Shown piece after piece: positions 33,014-41,868 of a stretch of 64,000 bases of DNA. Location: contig DAOTUD010000020.1 of the NCBI GenBank assembly GCA_034437275.1, positions 1-64,000 of the forward strand. The letters run 5' to 3'. A program made the position numbers and the translations under genes. Each line of letters opens with the position of its first letter. The stretch's first letter is position 1. A model generated the notes under the pieces. That model saw nothing but the letters and a program-made list of their open reading frames with translations. It made no database searches and was not told the DNA's origin. This stretch comes from TC-15 sp034437275. GTDB lineage: Bacteria; Chloroflexota; Anaerolineae; Aggregatilineales; Aggregatilineaceae.

Positions 33014-35227
33014 ATGAAACAAACAGACACACCTCCAGAATTGGAATTGGCCGAAACTGACGCGGCTGAAGAATCCGGTCCGCCCCCCAAAGGCCTGTGG
33101 CGCGAAACGCTCGAACGGCTGCTGCGCAAACCATCGGCGATTGTGGGGCTGGTGATCCTGAGCTTCCTGGTGCTGGTGGCGATCTTCGCCCCGGTGATCG
33201 CGACCCACGAGCCGCTGGATACCATGATGAAGATCTCCGAAGAGGGCGCACATAAGCGGATGGACCCGTGCATTCACCTGCTCGGCTGTCCGGATGCGGG
33301 TGACGAACTGCTGCATATCACTACCGACGCGCCGATCATGGCGATGGGGCTGAACTCGACGAACTCGCAGGTGGTCACCGCCAGCGGCAACACGATCGTG
33401 GCGTGGGATGTTGAGAGTGGCGACAAGCTGATGGAATTTGACCATCCCGAGCCGGTGACGAGCGCGGTGTGGAGTCCGACCGACCAGTATATTATCGCCT
33501 CCAGCGGCGACATGCTGTACGTGTGGGACGTGAACCGGCGCAATCTGCGCAAGAGCTTCACGAATCGCGCCGGCGCAGCCGACTCGATGCTGTGGGTGGG
33601 CGAGGGGTTCCTGGTGACGACAGCCAACAGCGTGAACGCCTGGGCCCTGGCCGATACCGGCGGCGGCGAAGAAGAAATCGTCGACGATGCGGACGATACC
33701 GTCGCCGCAGCGGCGGGGGACGACACTGCCCCGGCGGATGACGCCGGTACTGGCGACGATGCCGGTGATGATGTAGGCGACGCGATCCGGATCGAGGAGC
33801 AGAAGCTCGAATGGACGCATCTCCAGCGCGTCGAATTGCAAAATGACCTGATCTCCGCCGACTGGGACATCCATGGCAAGCGGATTTGGATCGCCAGCGG
33901 AAACGAAGTGTTGGCCTGGAAGGTCAGCTCCACGTCGTCGGAGCAGATGTCGATGAGCCTGTCCGGGTTTGGCGATGATGATGACGACGATAGCGCGTCC
34001 GGCGGAGGGCCGGAGCTTAAGCCGGTCGTTGTCCCCGGTCGGGAGAACGGTAAGGCGGTGGTGCACGACCAGCCGATTACCGGCGTCGCCTTCAGTAAGG
34101 AGCGTTCCCGCATCCTGACCATCAGCGACAACAAACTGTACATGTGGGATGCGACGGAAACCACCTACCCGCAGCTCGGCGAGACCATCGAGCCGCCCGC
34201 CGAATACACCGCGCTGCTCGCCAACGGCGAATGGATCGAAATGCTGACCGGCGTGCGCTATGTCGCGGCCAGCAGCGGCGATACCGCCCTGGTGTGGGAC
34301 GCCAACAGCGGCCAACTGCTCTACACCCTGCCGCACGGCGAACCGATCCAGGACATCGTGAGCAGCCCCTGGGCGACGATGGTCTTCACGCGGGGGGCGA
34401 AAACGATCAAGGTCTGGAACGTGGACGACGGCAGCGAACAACTCACGATTGAGACGGGCGCGGTGGTTGACAACGCGATCTGGGAACGCAACAGCGGCGG
34501 CGCGGTCGTGCTCACGACCGGAAACGAGCTGCGCATGGTCAAGACCTCGCCCTACGAGTACATCATGGGCGTGGATGGCAACGTGCGCGACCAGTTCAGC
34601 CGCCTGATCTACGGCACGCGCGTGTCGCTCATGGTCGGCATCGCCACCGTCGGCTTTGCGGCCATCATCGGCACCGTGTTGGGGTCGGTGGCGGGGTTTG
34701 TCAGCGGGTGGGCCGATAACCTGATCATGCGCATCATGGACGTGGTGCTGGCCTTCCCGTCGCTGATCCTGGCGATCGCGGTGGTGACCGTGCTCGGGCC
34801 GGGGTTGATCAACGCGCTGCTGGCGATTTCGGTGGTGTTCATCCCGCATTATGCGCGTGTGGCGCGCTCCGGGGTGCTGGCCGTGAAGGAAGAGGATTTC
34901 GTCATGGCTGACCGGGCGCTGGGCGTGAACTCGGTGCGGATTCTGTTCCACCGGGTGCTGCCCAATGCGCTGGCCCCGTTGATCGTGCAGGCGACGCTGG
35001 GCATCGGCACCGCCATCCTGGATGCAGCGGCATTGTCGTTCCTGGGGCTGGGCGCACAGCCGCCTACGCCGGAATGGGGCGCGATGCTGGGCGCAGAACG
35101 CAACCAGATTCTGACGGCACCACACCTGGTCTTTTTCCCTGGCGTGGCGATTATGATCACGGTGCTGGCCTTTAACCTGCTGGGCGACGGGCTGCGCGAT
35201 GCGCTCGACCCGCGCCTGGACCGCTAA
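33014..35227 (+). CDS. DppC-type permease with inserted WD40-like propeller
   Basis: The 737-residue product is far longer than DppC (about 300). Residues 1-90 are an ordinary DppC N-terminus: cytoplasmic LERLLRKPSAIVGL, helix 1 at about 43-63, then PCIHLLG. A block of about 420 residues follows (about 92-515) with repeated [VLI]xxWDxxSG-type strands: TIVAWDV, MLYVWDV, SVNAWAL, EVLAWKV, KLYMWDA, ALVWDA, TIKVWNV. That is seven to eight propeller blades, interrupted by two acidic Asp/Gly-rich loops. The permease then resumes at MGVDGNVRDQFSRLIYGTRVSLMVG and continues through the EAA loop (MADRALGVNSVRILFHRVLPNALAP) to DPRLDR. The insertion splits the normal HLLG-TDxxGRD motif exactly. GTG 33002 is an alternative start. 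Topology puts the propeller outside the membrane. Confidence 0.92.
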   Translation: MKQTDTPPELELAETDAAEESGPPPKGLWRETLERLLRKPSAIVGLVILSFLVLVAIFAPVIATHEPLDTMMKISEEGAHKRMDPCIHLLGCPDAGDELLHITTDAPIMAMGLNSTNSQVVTASGNTIVAWDVESGDKLMEFDHPEPVTSAVWSPTDQYIIASSGDMLYVWDVNRRNLRKSFTNRAGAADSMLWVGEGFLVTTANSVNAWALADTGGGEEEIVDDADDTVAAAAGDDTAPADDAGTGDDAGDDVGDAIRIEEQKLEWTHLQRVELQNDLISADWDIHGKRIWIASGNEVLAWKVSSTSSEQMSMSLSGFGDDDDDDSASGGGPELKPVVVPGRENGKAVVHDQPITGVAFSKERSRILTISDNKLYMWDATETTYPQLGETIEPPAEYTALLANGEWIEMLTGVRYVAASSGDTALVWDANSGQLLYTLPHGEPIQDIVSSPWATMVFTRGAKTIKVWNVDDGSEQLTIETGAVVDNAIWERNSGGAVVLTTGNELRMVKTSPYEYIMGVDGNVRDQFSRLIYGTRVSLMVGIATVGFAAIIGTVLGSVAGFVSGWADNLIMRIMDVVLAFPSLILAIAVVTVLGPGLINALLAISVVFIPHYARVARSGVLAVKEEDFVMADRALGVNSVRILFHRVLPNALAPLIVQATLGIGTAILDAAALSFLGLGAQPPTPEWGAMLGAERNQILTAPHLVFFPGVAIMITVLAFNLLGDGLRDALDPRLDR

Positions 35228-35243
35228 CGCAGAGGAGCACAGC

Positions 35244-36275
35244 ATGACACACGCGACGACACAAACTCAACGTGACAACGGAAGCGCTCCCCCGCTGCTC
35301 GAAGTGACCGATCTGCGCACGCACTTCTTCACCCGGGCCGGGACCGTGAAGGCGGTCGATGGCGTCGACCTGGTGGTGCGGCGCAGCGAGATTCGCGGCG
35401 TTGTCGGCGAATCTGGCTGCGGCAAAAGCATGACCGCCATGTCGATCATCGGGCTGGTGGATAAACCGGGCCGCATCGTGTCGGGCCAGGTGTTGTTCAA
35501 AGGCGAAGACCTGGCGAAGAAATCCCGGCGCGCGATGGCCCGCATTCGCGGCAAGCAGATCTCGGTCATTTTCCAGGAGCCGAAATCGTCCCTGAACCCC
35601 GTCTTCCGGGTGGGGTCCCAGTTGATGGAAGTGCTCCACATTCATGAACATTTCGACAAAAAGCGCGAACGCCATCGCGCGGTGGAACTGCTGCGCGAGG
35701 TGGGTATCCCCTCGCCGGAGAAGCGCCTCTCGAACTACCCGCACGAAATGTCGGGCGGCATGGCGCAGCGCGTGATGATCGCGATGGGCATGGCCTGCGC
35801 GCCGGACTTGTTGATCGCCGACGAGCCGACGACCGCGCTCGACGTGACGATCCAGGCGCAGGTGCTCGACCTGATCCGCAACTTGCGCGACGAGCACGAG
35901 ATGGCGGTGATGCTCATCACGCACGATATGGGCGTGGTGGCCGAGATGGCCGACATGGTGACCGTGATGTATGCCGGGACCACCGTCGAGGAAGCGCCCA
36001 CCCTGGAACTGTTCGAGAAGCCGCTGCACCCCTACACGCAGGGCTTGATCGCGTCGATCCCGGTGATGGGCAAGGTCAAGAACCGGTTGGACGTCATCCC
36101 GGGGCGCGTGCCGGACCTGATCGACCTGCCGGTGGGCTGTCGCTTCGCGCCGCGCTGCAAGGCGCGGATTGAGCACGGCCTGACCAAATGCGAAGAGCAG
36201 GAACCCGACATGATCGAAGCTCGACCGGGGCACTATGTGCGCTGCTGGTTGTATGAAGGCGAAGACGAATCATGA
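35244..36275 (+). CDS. dppD: Peptide ABC transporter ATPase, DppD type
   Basis: The 343-residue product starts at the ATG with GAGGAG six bases upstream. It has Walker A GESGCGKS, the Q-loop FQEPKSSLNP, signature MSGGMAQR, Walker B LLIADEPTTALD and switch His in ITHDMG. The oligopeptide-type C-terminal domain holds CRFAPRC and a later Cys pair (CEEQ, CWLY) that binds an iron-sulfur cluster in this family. It pairs with the next gene product. Confidence 0.95.
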   Translation: MTHATTQTQRDNGSAPPLLEVTDLRTHFFTRAGTVKAVDGVDLVVRRSEIRGVVGESGCGKSMTAMSIIGLVDKPGRIVSGQVLFKGEDLAKKSRRAMARIRGKQISVIFQEPKSSLNPVFRVGSQLMEVLHIHEHFDKKRERHRAVELLREVGIPSPEKRLSNYPHEMSGGMAQRVMIAMGMACAPDLLIADEPTTALDVTIQAQVLDLIRNLRDEHEMAVMLITHDMGVVAEMADMVTVMYAGTTVEEAPTLELFEKPLHPYTQGLIASIPVMGKVKNRLDVIPGRVPDLIDLPVGCRFAPRCKARIEHGLTKCEEQEPDMIEARPGHYVRCWLYEGEDES

Positions 36276-37306
36276 CTGACAACAGGACTGATAACCACGA
36301 TAACCTGGTTTCCATCCGCGATTTACGTGTCTATTTCGACATCAAGGGCAGCATCCTCAAGCGCACGGTCGGCGTGGTGAAGGCGGTCGACGGCGTCGAC
36401 CTGGACATCCGCCGGGGCGAAATCCTGGGGCTGGTGGGCGAGTCGGGCTGCGGCAAGACCACCGTCGGGCGCGCGCTGCTGCGCCTGATCGAGGCGACAT
36501 CCGGGGCAGTGTACTTTAACGGGCAGAACATCTTTGATCTGCCCGCTGCCGAGATGAAACCGCTGCGCAGCAAGATGCAGCTTGTCTTCCAGGACCCGTA
36601 CACCTCGCTCGATCCACGCTCGAAGGTGGGCGAAATTGTCGGCGAGGGGCTGCGCGTGCACGGTGTGCACGACCGCGACGAACGGCGCGAGCGCGTGCGG
36701 AAGGCGCTCGAACTGGTCGGCTTGCAGGAGTATCACATGCAGCGCTTCCCGCACGAGTTTTCTGGCGGGCAGCGCCAGCGGATCGGGATTGCGCGCGCGC
36801 TGGTGCTCAACCCGAGCTTCATCGTGTGCGACGAGCCGGTCTCCGCGCTGGATGTCTCGATCCAGTCGCAGGTGTTGAATCTGCTCAAGGACTTGCAGCA
36901 GGAACTCGATCTGACGCTGTTGTTCATCGCGCACGATATGAGCGTCGTCGAGCACCTGTGCAACCGGGTCGCGGTGATGTACCTGGGCAAGATCGTCGAG
37001 GTCGCCGAGCGCGAGGAACTGTTCGACAACGCGCAGCATCCTTATACCCAGGCGTTGATGTCGGCGATCCCGGTCGCCGACCCGCGCGCCAAACGCGAGC
37101 GCATCCTCCTCGAGGGCGACGTGCCCAGCCCGCTCAACCCGCCGCCCGGCTGCCGTTTCCATACGCGCTGCCCGGAGGCGATCGATCGCTGCTCGGCGGA
37201 AGAGCCGGCCATGATCGACCTGGGCGAGAAGCATTTCTGTGCCTGCCACCTGCGCCAGCCGGAGGATGTGGCGGAGCAGCAGCTCGCTTCGACAGTTACC
37301 CGGTAG
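36272..37306 (+). CDS. dppF: Peptide ABC transporter ATPase, DppF type
   Basis: The 344-residue product overlaps dppD by ATGA. Walker A is GESGCGKTT, then FQDPYTSLDPR, signature FSGGQRQR, Walker B FIVCDEPVSALD, and C-terminal GCRFHTRCPEA with CSAEEP and CACH for the cluster-binding region. It completes a five-gene importer (binding protein, two permeases, two ATPases). Confidence 0.95.
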   Translation: MTDNRTDNHDNLVSIRDLRVYFDIKGSILKRTVGVVKAVDGVDLDIRRGEILGLVGESGCGKTTVGRALLRLIEATSGAVYFNGQNIFDLPAAEMKPLRSKMQLVFQDPYTSLDPRSKVGEIVGEGLRVHGVHDRDERRERVRKALELVGLQEYHMQRFPHEFSGGQRQRIGIARALVLNPSFIVCDEPVSALDVSIQSQVLNLLKDLQQELDLTLLFIAHDMSVVEHLCNRVAVMYLGKIVEVAEREELFDNAQHPYTQALMSAIPVADPRAKRERILLEGDVPSPLNPPPGCRFHTRCPEAIDRCSAEEPAMIDLGEKHFCACHLRQPEDVAEQQLASTVTR

Positions 37307-37328
37307 CGTCATCCCGGACCGAACAGGG

Positions 37329-37371
37329 CAACAGCGCGTGATCGTACTCCGACGGCGCGCTGTTGTTTTTT
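37329..37371 (+). terminator. Terminator of the peptide transporter operon
   Basis: CAACAGCGCG and CGCGCTGTTG form a perfect 10-pair stem with a 17-base loop, followed by TTTTTT. Confidence 0.88.
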
Positions 37372-37375
37372 CCGC

Positions 37376-37407
37376 AAACAAAAACGGCCTACCGCTGTGG
37401 TAGACCG
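37376..37407 (-). terminator. Terminator of tRNA-Gln
   Basis: On the minus strand CGG-t-CTACC, loop ACAGC and GGTAG-g-CCG form a hairpin followed by TTTTTGTTTG. It ends the tRNA transcript four bases after the tRNA 3' end. Confidence 0.8.
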
Positions 37408-37410
37408 TAG

Positions 37411-37484
37411 CTGGGGAGGCAGGATTCGAACCTGCGTATGGCGGCTCCAAAGGCCGCTGCCTTAGGCCACTTGGCAACTCCCCA
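37411..37484 (-). tRNA. tRNA-Gln (UUG)
   Basis: The 74-base cloverleaf has acceptor UGGGGAG/CUCCCCA with U1-A72 and discriminator G, both typical of glutamine tRNA. The D arm begins GCCAAGUGG, the anticodon stem GCGGC/GCCGC has loop CUUUGGA (anticodon UUG), and the T arm is GCAGG-UUCGAAU-CCUGC. CCA is not encoded. Confidence 0.95.
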
Positions 37485-37495
37485 CTGTGCCGGAG

Positions 37496-37525
37496 ATTAT
37501 AACATACCGGTCCGCGCCGGGGCAA
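37496..37525 (-). promoter_or_regulatory. Promoter of tRNA-Gln
   Basis: On the minus strand TTGCCC (37525-37520) and TATAAT (37501-37496) are 18 bases apart, and the tRNA starts 11 bases downstream. With the two terminators and the tRNA this accounts for most of the 349-base gap before recA. Confidence 0.75.
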
Positions 37526-37655
37526 GGTCGAACCGCCTGATTTCCCGGCGACAGCACACCGAAATTTAAGGTTCCGGCAGTGGCGAAGACGCCCCAGGCG
37601 TTGTAGACTCTGCCATCCAGCAAAAAATCCCAGTAGAGGCGAGGAAGATAAACTG

Positions 37656-38687
37656 ATGAGCGACAAGGGTCGCGATAAAGCATTGGAATCGACAGTAGCT
37701 GACATTACCAAACGCTTTGGCGATGGTTCGATCGTGCGCCTGGGCGATACGGTCCACCTGGTGGTGGATGCGATCCCGACCGGGTCGCTGGCCGCCGATA
37801 TCGCGCTGGGCGTGGGCGGCGTGCCGCGCGGGCGCGTGACCGAGGTCTACGGCCCGGAAAGCTCCGGCAAAACCACGTTGTGCCTGCACATCGTCGCCGA
37901 AGCGCAAAAACGCGATGGCATCTGCGCCTTCATCGACATGGAGCACGCGCTCGACCCGGTCTACGCGGCGCGGATCGGCGTCGACGTGGAAAACCTGTAC
38001 ATTTCCCAGCCGGACACGGCTGAACAGGCGCTTGAGATCGCCGAAGCTTTGGTGCGCAGCGGGGCGCTGGATGTGATCGTGCTGGACAGTGTGGCGGCGT
38101 TGGTGCCGCGTGCCGAGCTTGAAGGCGAGATGGGCGACAGTCACGTCGGCTTGCAGGCGCGCTTGATGAGCCAGGCGCTCCGCAAGCTCTCCGGCGCGAT
38201 CAAACAGTCCAACACCGCCATGATCTTCACCAACCAGCTCCGCGAAAAGATCGGCGTGATGTTCGGCAACCCGGAGACGACCAGCGGGGGGCGCGCGCTC
38301 AAGTTCTACGCCAGCGTGCGCATCGACATTCGCCGCATCCAGGCCATCAAGGCCGGCGGCGAGACGGTCGGCAACCGCACGCGCGTGCGCATCACCAAGA
38401 ACAAGGTCGCGCCTCCCTTCCGCGAGGCGAACTTCGACATTATGTACGACGAGGGGATCAGCAAGGTGGGCGATATTCTGGATATCGGGGCCGACCTGGG
38501 CGTGCTGGAGAAGCGCGGCTCGTTCTACCGCTACGAGGACGAGGTCATCGGCCAGGGGCGCGAAAACACCAAGCAATACCTGCGCGAAGACCCGGAACTG
38601 GCCTTCATGATCGAGAACATCATCCGCGAGGAATATGGCCTGCCGGTGCTGTCCGAGTCGCTCCCGGAGGACGAGGCAGAAGCGTAA
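37656..38687 (+). CDS. recA: Recombinase RecA
   Basis: The 343-residue RecA has Walker A GPESSGKTT, catalytic Glu in FIDMEHALDP, Walker B VIVLDSVAALVP, the L1 loop GEMGDSHVGLQARLMSQALRK (shortened here), NQLREKIGVMFGNPETT-type L2 and an acidic C-terminus EDEAEA. It promotes homologous recombination and LexA cleavage in the cytoplasm. No recX or lexA lies beside it and no clear LexA box is seen upstream. Confidence 0.97.
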   Translation: MSDKGRDKALESTVADITKRFGDGSIVRLGDTVHLVVDAIPTGSLAADIALGVGGVPRGRVTEVYGPESSGKTTLCLHIVAEAQKRDGICAFIDMEHALDPVYAARIGVDVENLYISQPDTAEQALEIAEALVRSGALDVIVLDSVAALVPRAELEGEMGDSHVGLQARLMSQALRKLSGAIKQSNTAMIFTNQLREKIGVMFGNPETTSGGRALKFYASVRIDIRRIQAIKAGGETVGNRTRVRITKNKVAPPFREANFDIMYDEGISKVGDILDIGADLGVLEKRGSFYRYEDEVIGQGRENTKQYLREDPELAFMIENIIREEYGLPVLSESLPEDEAEA

Positions 38688-38747
38688 CACATCGGGTATA
38701 CTGGCAGCCAGCACAGGTTGCAGATTGCCATGTGAAGGGTGACGTGC

Positions 38748-39692
38748 ATGTTTCAAACACTGACTCGACTGGTACTGGTGATGGTGGGAGCCGGGCTGCT
38801 GTGGGCACCGGGATGCCCTGCCCCGGCAGCGGCCCAGGATGCCGGCGGCGCGATCTGCCTGGTGGCGTATGCGGACACCAACAGCAACGGCGTTCGCGAC
38901 ACGGGCGAGGGCGCGCTCGCCGGGGCGAACTTCAATCTGGCCACGGACGGCGTCATCGTCGGGACGCACATCACGACCGGCTCCGACGCGCCGTACTGCT
39001 TCGAGAATCTATCCCCGGCCACGTATACGCTGACTTTGCTGGAAAGCCCGACCTATCGCATCACGACCGCCGCGCAGGACACCTACACCCTGGCCAGCGG
39101 TGAGCAGCGGCCAGCGGTGGCGTTTGGCGCGGTGCCGGTCCCGCTGCAAAATCTGGGATCGACGGTCGATGCGGACCTCGCGCAGGCTGCGCCGGGCGCG
39201 ATCTGCGTCGCGACCTACGCCGACACCAACGGCAACGGGAATTACGACCCCGACCTCGAAGGGCCGCTGGCCGGGGTGAACGTCAACCTGGCGACGCAAG
39301 GCCAGATCATCGCCACGCACATCAGCGGCGAGGCCGACGAATACTGCTTCGAGAATTTGCAGCCCGGGGTGTATACCGTCACCTTCGCCGAGAGCCTGAC
39401 CTACCGCCCGACGACCGCCAACGCGATTACGTTCGAGCTGCCGCCCAACACCGAACGCATGGCGATCACGGCCTTTGGCGCGGTGCCGGTCCCGGTGGAA
39501 AACCTGCGCGCCGAAGCGGCGGCCCGGTCCCCCCAGGCCGAGACTGGCGAGGAACCGCTGGACACGTCGGCGCGGCTGCTGCTGGCGACAACCGGCTCGA
39601 TGGCGGTCATGATCTTTATGATTGGGGTCGGGGCGGTGATCCTGGGGACGGCAGGGGGCAGCCGCCGGCGTCGCCCGCGCGGGCAGCGTTAG
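38748..39692 (+). CDS. Secreted SdrD-like repeat protein with C-terminal anchor
   Basis: ATG 38748 has AAGGG eight bases upstream. The 314-residue product has a signal peptide (to AAAQ). Two SdrD/Cna-B-type domains of about 95 residues follow, each with a calcium-type DTNxNGxxD loop (YADTNSNGVRD and YADTNGNGNYD) and a closing Y-C-F-E-N-L-x-P-x-x-Y-T-[VL]-T. A C-terminal hydrophobic helix (about 280-300) is followed by a basic tail RRRRPRGQR. This is the plan of a membrane-anchored surface protein without an LPXTG sortase motif. Function unknown; convergent stop overlap with the next gene. Confidence 0.8.
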   Translation: MFQTLTRLVLVMVGAGLLWAPGCPAPAAAQDAGGAICLVAYADTNSNGVRDTGEGALAGANFNLATDGVIVGTHITTGSDAPYCFENLSPATYTLTLLESPTYRITTAAQDTYTLASGEQRPAVAFGAVPVPLQNLGSTVDADLAQAAPGAICVATYADTNGNGNYDPDLEGPLAGVNVNLATQGQIIATHISGEADEYCFENLQPGVYTVTFAESLTYRPTTANAITFELPPNTERMAITAFGAVPVPVENLRAEAAARSPQAETGEEPLDTSARLLLATTGSMAVMIFMIGVGAVILGTAGGSRRRRPRGQR

Positions 39693-40567
39693 CGTGCGAG
39701 ATCGCGGTACACGGCGGCGACCAGTTTCTTCGGATCGACGCCGTGCTGGCGCAGCAGATGTGCCCCCGCGCTGTGTTGGGCCAGCGCCAGCAGAATGTGA
39801 TCGGTCCCGGTGTAGTGTGTGCCGAGTTGGTCGGCGCGGTCGACCGCCATGTCGATCACGTCCTCCAGCACGGGCTGCTGCACGATCGGGGCCTGGGGGG
39901 TGGTGGCGCGCAGCGTGACGTCGAGCCGGTCCTGGTCCAGCCCACATGCCTGTAACACGCGGCTGGCCATGCTGCGCCGTTCGCGGCCTAGCACCAGCAG
40001 CAAATGCCCCAGCCCGGCGTGCGGCGTCTCGTACTCGGCGGCAAGCTGCCCGGCGGCGTTCAAGGCCCGGCGCGACAGTTCGCTGAGCCGCGCCATCCGT
40101 TTGGCGGCCTCGATGCTCAATTCCGTGACGCCGTCGTTGAGCAGCAGCCGCACCCGCCGCCGAATCTGGTCCGGGCTGATCGACAGGATGCGCAGTAAAT
40201 CCCCCGCGCGCCCTTCCCCACTGCGCGCCAGGGCCAGCAGCAGATGTTCCGTCCCCACGTAATGATGCTCAAACCACCGCGACTCCTCGCTGGAGAGGGT
40301 GAGCACCCGCTGCAGCGCGGCGGTGAGGTCGGTTTGCGTCACCAGCGGATCGATGACGGGATGCAGCACGCGAACTTCGAGTTCGGCGCGCTGTTCGTCG
40401 GCGTCCAGTTCGGCCAGCACGCGCGCGCCCAGGCTGCTGCGCTCGCGCAGGATGCCGACCAGCAGGTGATCCGTGTCGACGGCGTCGTGCTGGTGGTCCT
40501 GGGCGAGCAGGCGCGCCTGGTTGAGCGCCCGCCGGGCGTGTTGACTGTAACGGTTGTTGAATGCCAT
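39689..40567 (-). CDS. ClpN-domain protein lacking an ATPase
   Basis: The 292-residue product consists only of Clp N-terminal repeats: RRALNQARLLAQDHQHDAVDTDHLLVGIL opens the first, HHYVGTEHLLLALAR the second half, then a second double repeat with SRRALNAAGQLAAEYETPHAGLGHLLLVLG and GTHYTGTDHILLALAQ. ClpC/ClpB normally follow this with two AAA domains, which are absent; the gene ends in DLAR. Such proteins may act as adaptors, decoys or sensors for Clp proteases, but this is inference. Stop codons overlap the convergent SdrD-like gene by 4 bases. Confidence 0.82.
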   Translation of the reverse strand: MAFNNRYSQHARRALNQARLLAQDHQHDAVDTDHLLVGILRERSSLGARVLAELDADEQRAELEVRVLHPVIDPLVTQTDLTAALQRVLTLSSEESRWFEHHYVGTEHLLLALARSGEGRAGDLLRILSISPDQIRRRVRLLLNDGVTELSIEAAKRMARLSELSRRALNAAGQLAAEYETPHAGLGHLLLVLGRERRSMASRVLQACGLDQDRLDVTLRATTPQAPIVQQPVLEDVIDMAVDRADQLGTHYTGTDHILLALAQHSAGAHLLRQHGVDPKKLVAAVYRDLAR

Positions 40568-40609
40568 AGGGTCGGCTTGCTCACGACTTTCACAAACGCT
40601 TTATAAAGT

Positions 40610-40637
40610 ATTATAGTCGCCCCGGCGGGGCGGGCAA
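40610..40637 (-). promoter_or_regulatory. Promoter of the ClpN-domain gene
   Basis: On the minus strand TTGCCC (40637-40632) and TATAAT (40615-40610) are 16 bases apart. The spacer contains the palindrome GCCCCGGCGGGGC, a possible operator. Confidence 0.6.
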
Positions 40638-40703
40638 CAATCGTGTGGGATGCGGGGGCGGGCCAGCCGGGCCGGGGGGTTTTCCCATCCCTTGAACGCG
40701 CGG

Positions 40704-40709
40704 TATAAT
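40704..40709 (+). promoter_or_regulatory. -10 box placing a leaderless start
   Basis: A perfect TATAAT ends only seven bases before the ATG of the glycosyltransferase gene, and no ribosome binding site is present. Transcription would start at or next to the ATG, suggesting a leaderless message. Confidence 0.5.
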
Positions 40710-40716
40710 CCGCCCC

Positions 40717-41868
40717 ATGCAAACGACTATCGGCCTGAACGCGCACCTGCTTACCGCCCAGGCCGGCTACCGCAGCGCAGGCATCAACGGATATCTGTAC
40801 CACCTGATCGCGGCCTTGCCCGAGGCGGACGAGACACTACGCTATATCGTCTTCACCGGGCAGCAGGGCCAGCCGCCCGCGCATCCGCGTGTGGCGGTGC
40901 GGCGTTTTCCCGGGCGCACCCAGCGCCCGCTGCGTCGCATCCTGTGGGAGCAGGCGGTCCAGCCGGTCGCGTTGGCGCGCACCCGGCCCGCGCTGCTGCA
41001 TGCGCTGGCCTTCGTGACGCCGCTGATCGCGCCGGTGCCGGCGGTGGTGACGGTGTACGACCTGAGCTTCATGCACTATCCGGAGCTGCTGCCGCCGGCA
41101 CGCCGCTGGTATTTGCGGCTGTTCACCCGCCGAAGCTGCCAGCGTGCGCGGCGCGTGATCGCGATCTCCGGCAGCACCGCGCAGGACCTCACCGCGACGT
41201 TCGGGGTGCCCGCCGCCAGGATCGACGTGGCCGTGCCCGGCGTCAATGATCGCTTTGCGCCGCTGCCCCGCGCCGAGGTTGAGGCGTTCCGGCAGCGGGC
41301 CGGGCTGCCCGCGCGCTTTTTGCTGTTTGTCGGCACGCTGGAACCGCGCAAGAATCTACCGGTGCTGCTGCGCGCGTATGCCACGCTGCCGGAGGCGACG
41401 CGGCGCGCGGTGCCGCTGGTATTGGGCGGGGGCCGGGGCTGGATGTTCGACGAGATTTTCCGGACGATTGAGGCGCACGACTTGCACGCGACGGTGCATC
41501 TGCCGGGCTATTTGCCAGCCGAAGACCTGCCATTGTGGTACAATGCCGCCGATGCGTTCGTTTATCCGTCCGTGTTTGAGGGGTTTGGGCTGCCGGTGGT
41601 CGAGGCGATGGCGTGCGGGACGCCGGTGCTGGTGTCCGATGTGTCGTCGCTGCCAGAAGCGGCGGGCGATACCGGGTACCGGCTGCCGCCCGATGATGTC
41701 GCGGCCTGGGCCGACGCCCTGGCGCACGTCATCGACGATGCGACATGGCGCGATGCGGCAGGACAACGTGGGCGTGCGCGGGCGGCACGGTTTACGTGGG
41801 CCAACACCGCCGCGCAGACCGTCGCCAGCTACCGCCGCGCGTTGGATTTGGAGCAAGAAACGAGTTGA
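40717..41868 (+). CDS. Family 4-type glycosyltransferase
   Basis: The 383-residue GT-B enzyme has an N-terminal glycine loop (AGYRSAGINGYLYHL), FVGTLEPRKNLPVLLRAY at the domain junction, HLPGYLPAEDLPLWYNAADAFVYPS and the retaining-transferase EX7E motif in FEGFGLPVVEAMACGTPVL. It would transfer a hexose in surface polysaccharide synthesis. It overlaps the next gene by one base. Confidence 0.93.
   Translation: MQTTIGLNAHLLTAQAGYRSAGINGYLYHLIAALPEADETLRYIVFTGQQGQPPAHPRVAVRRFPGRTQRPLRRILWEQAVQPVALARTRPALLHALAFVTPLIAPVPAVVTVYDLSFMHYPELLPPARRWYLRLFTRRSCQRARRVIAISGSTAQDLTATFGVPAARIDVAVPGVNDRFAPLPRAEVEAFRQRAGLPARFLLFVGTLEPRKNLPVLLRAYATLPEATRRAVPLVLGGGRGWMFDEIFRTIEAHDLHATVHLPGYLPAEDLPLWYNAADAFVYPSVFEGFGLPVVEAMACGTPVLVSDVSSLPEAAGDTGYRLPPDDVAAWADALAHVIDDATWRDAAGQRGRARAARFTWANTAAQTVASYRRALDLEQETS

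Noticed and set aside
33250..34570. Propeller in the permease as a cloning or assembly chimera
   Set aside because: The frame is continuous through both junctions, composition matches the flanks, and both permease parts are parts of one protein; still worth a read check.
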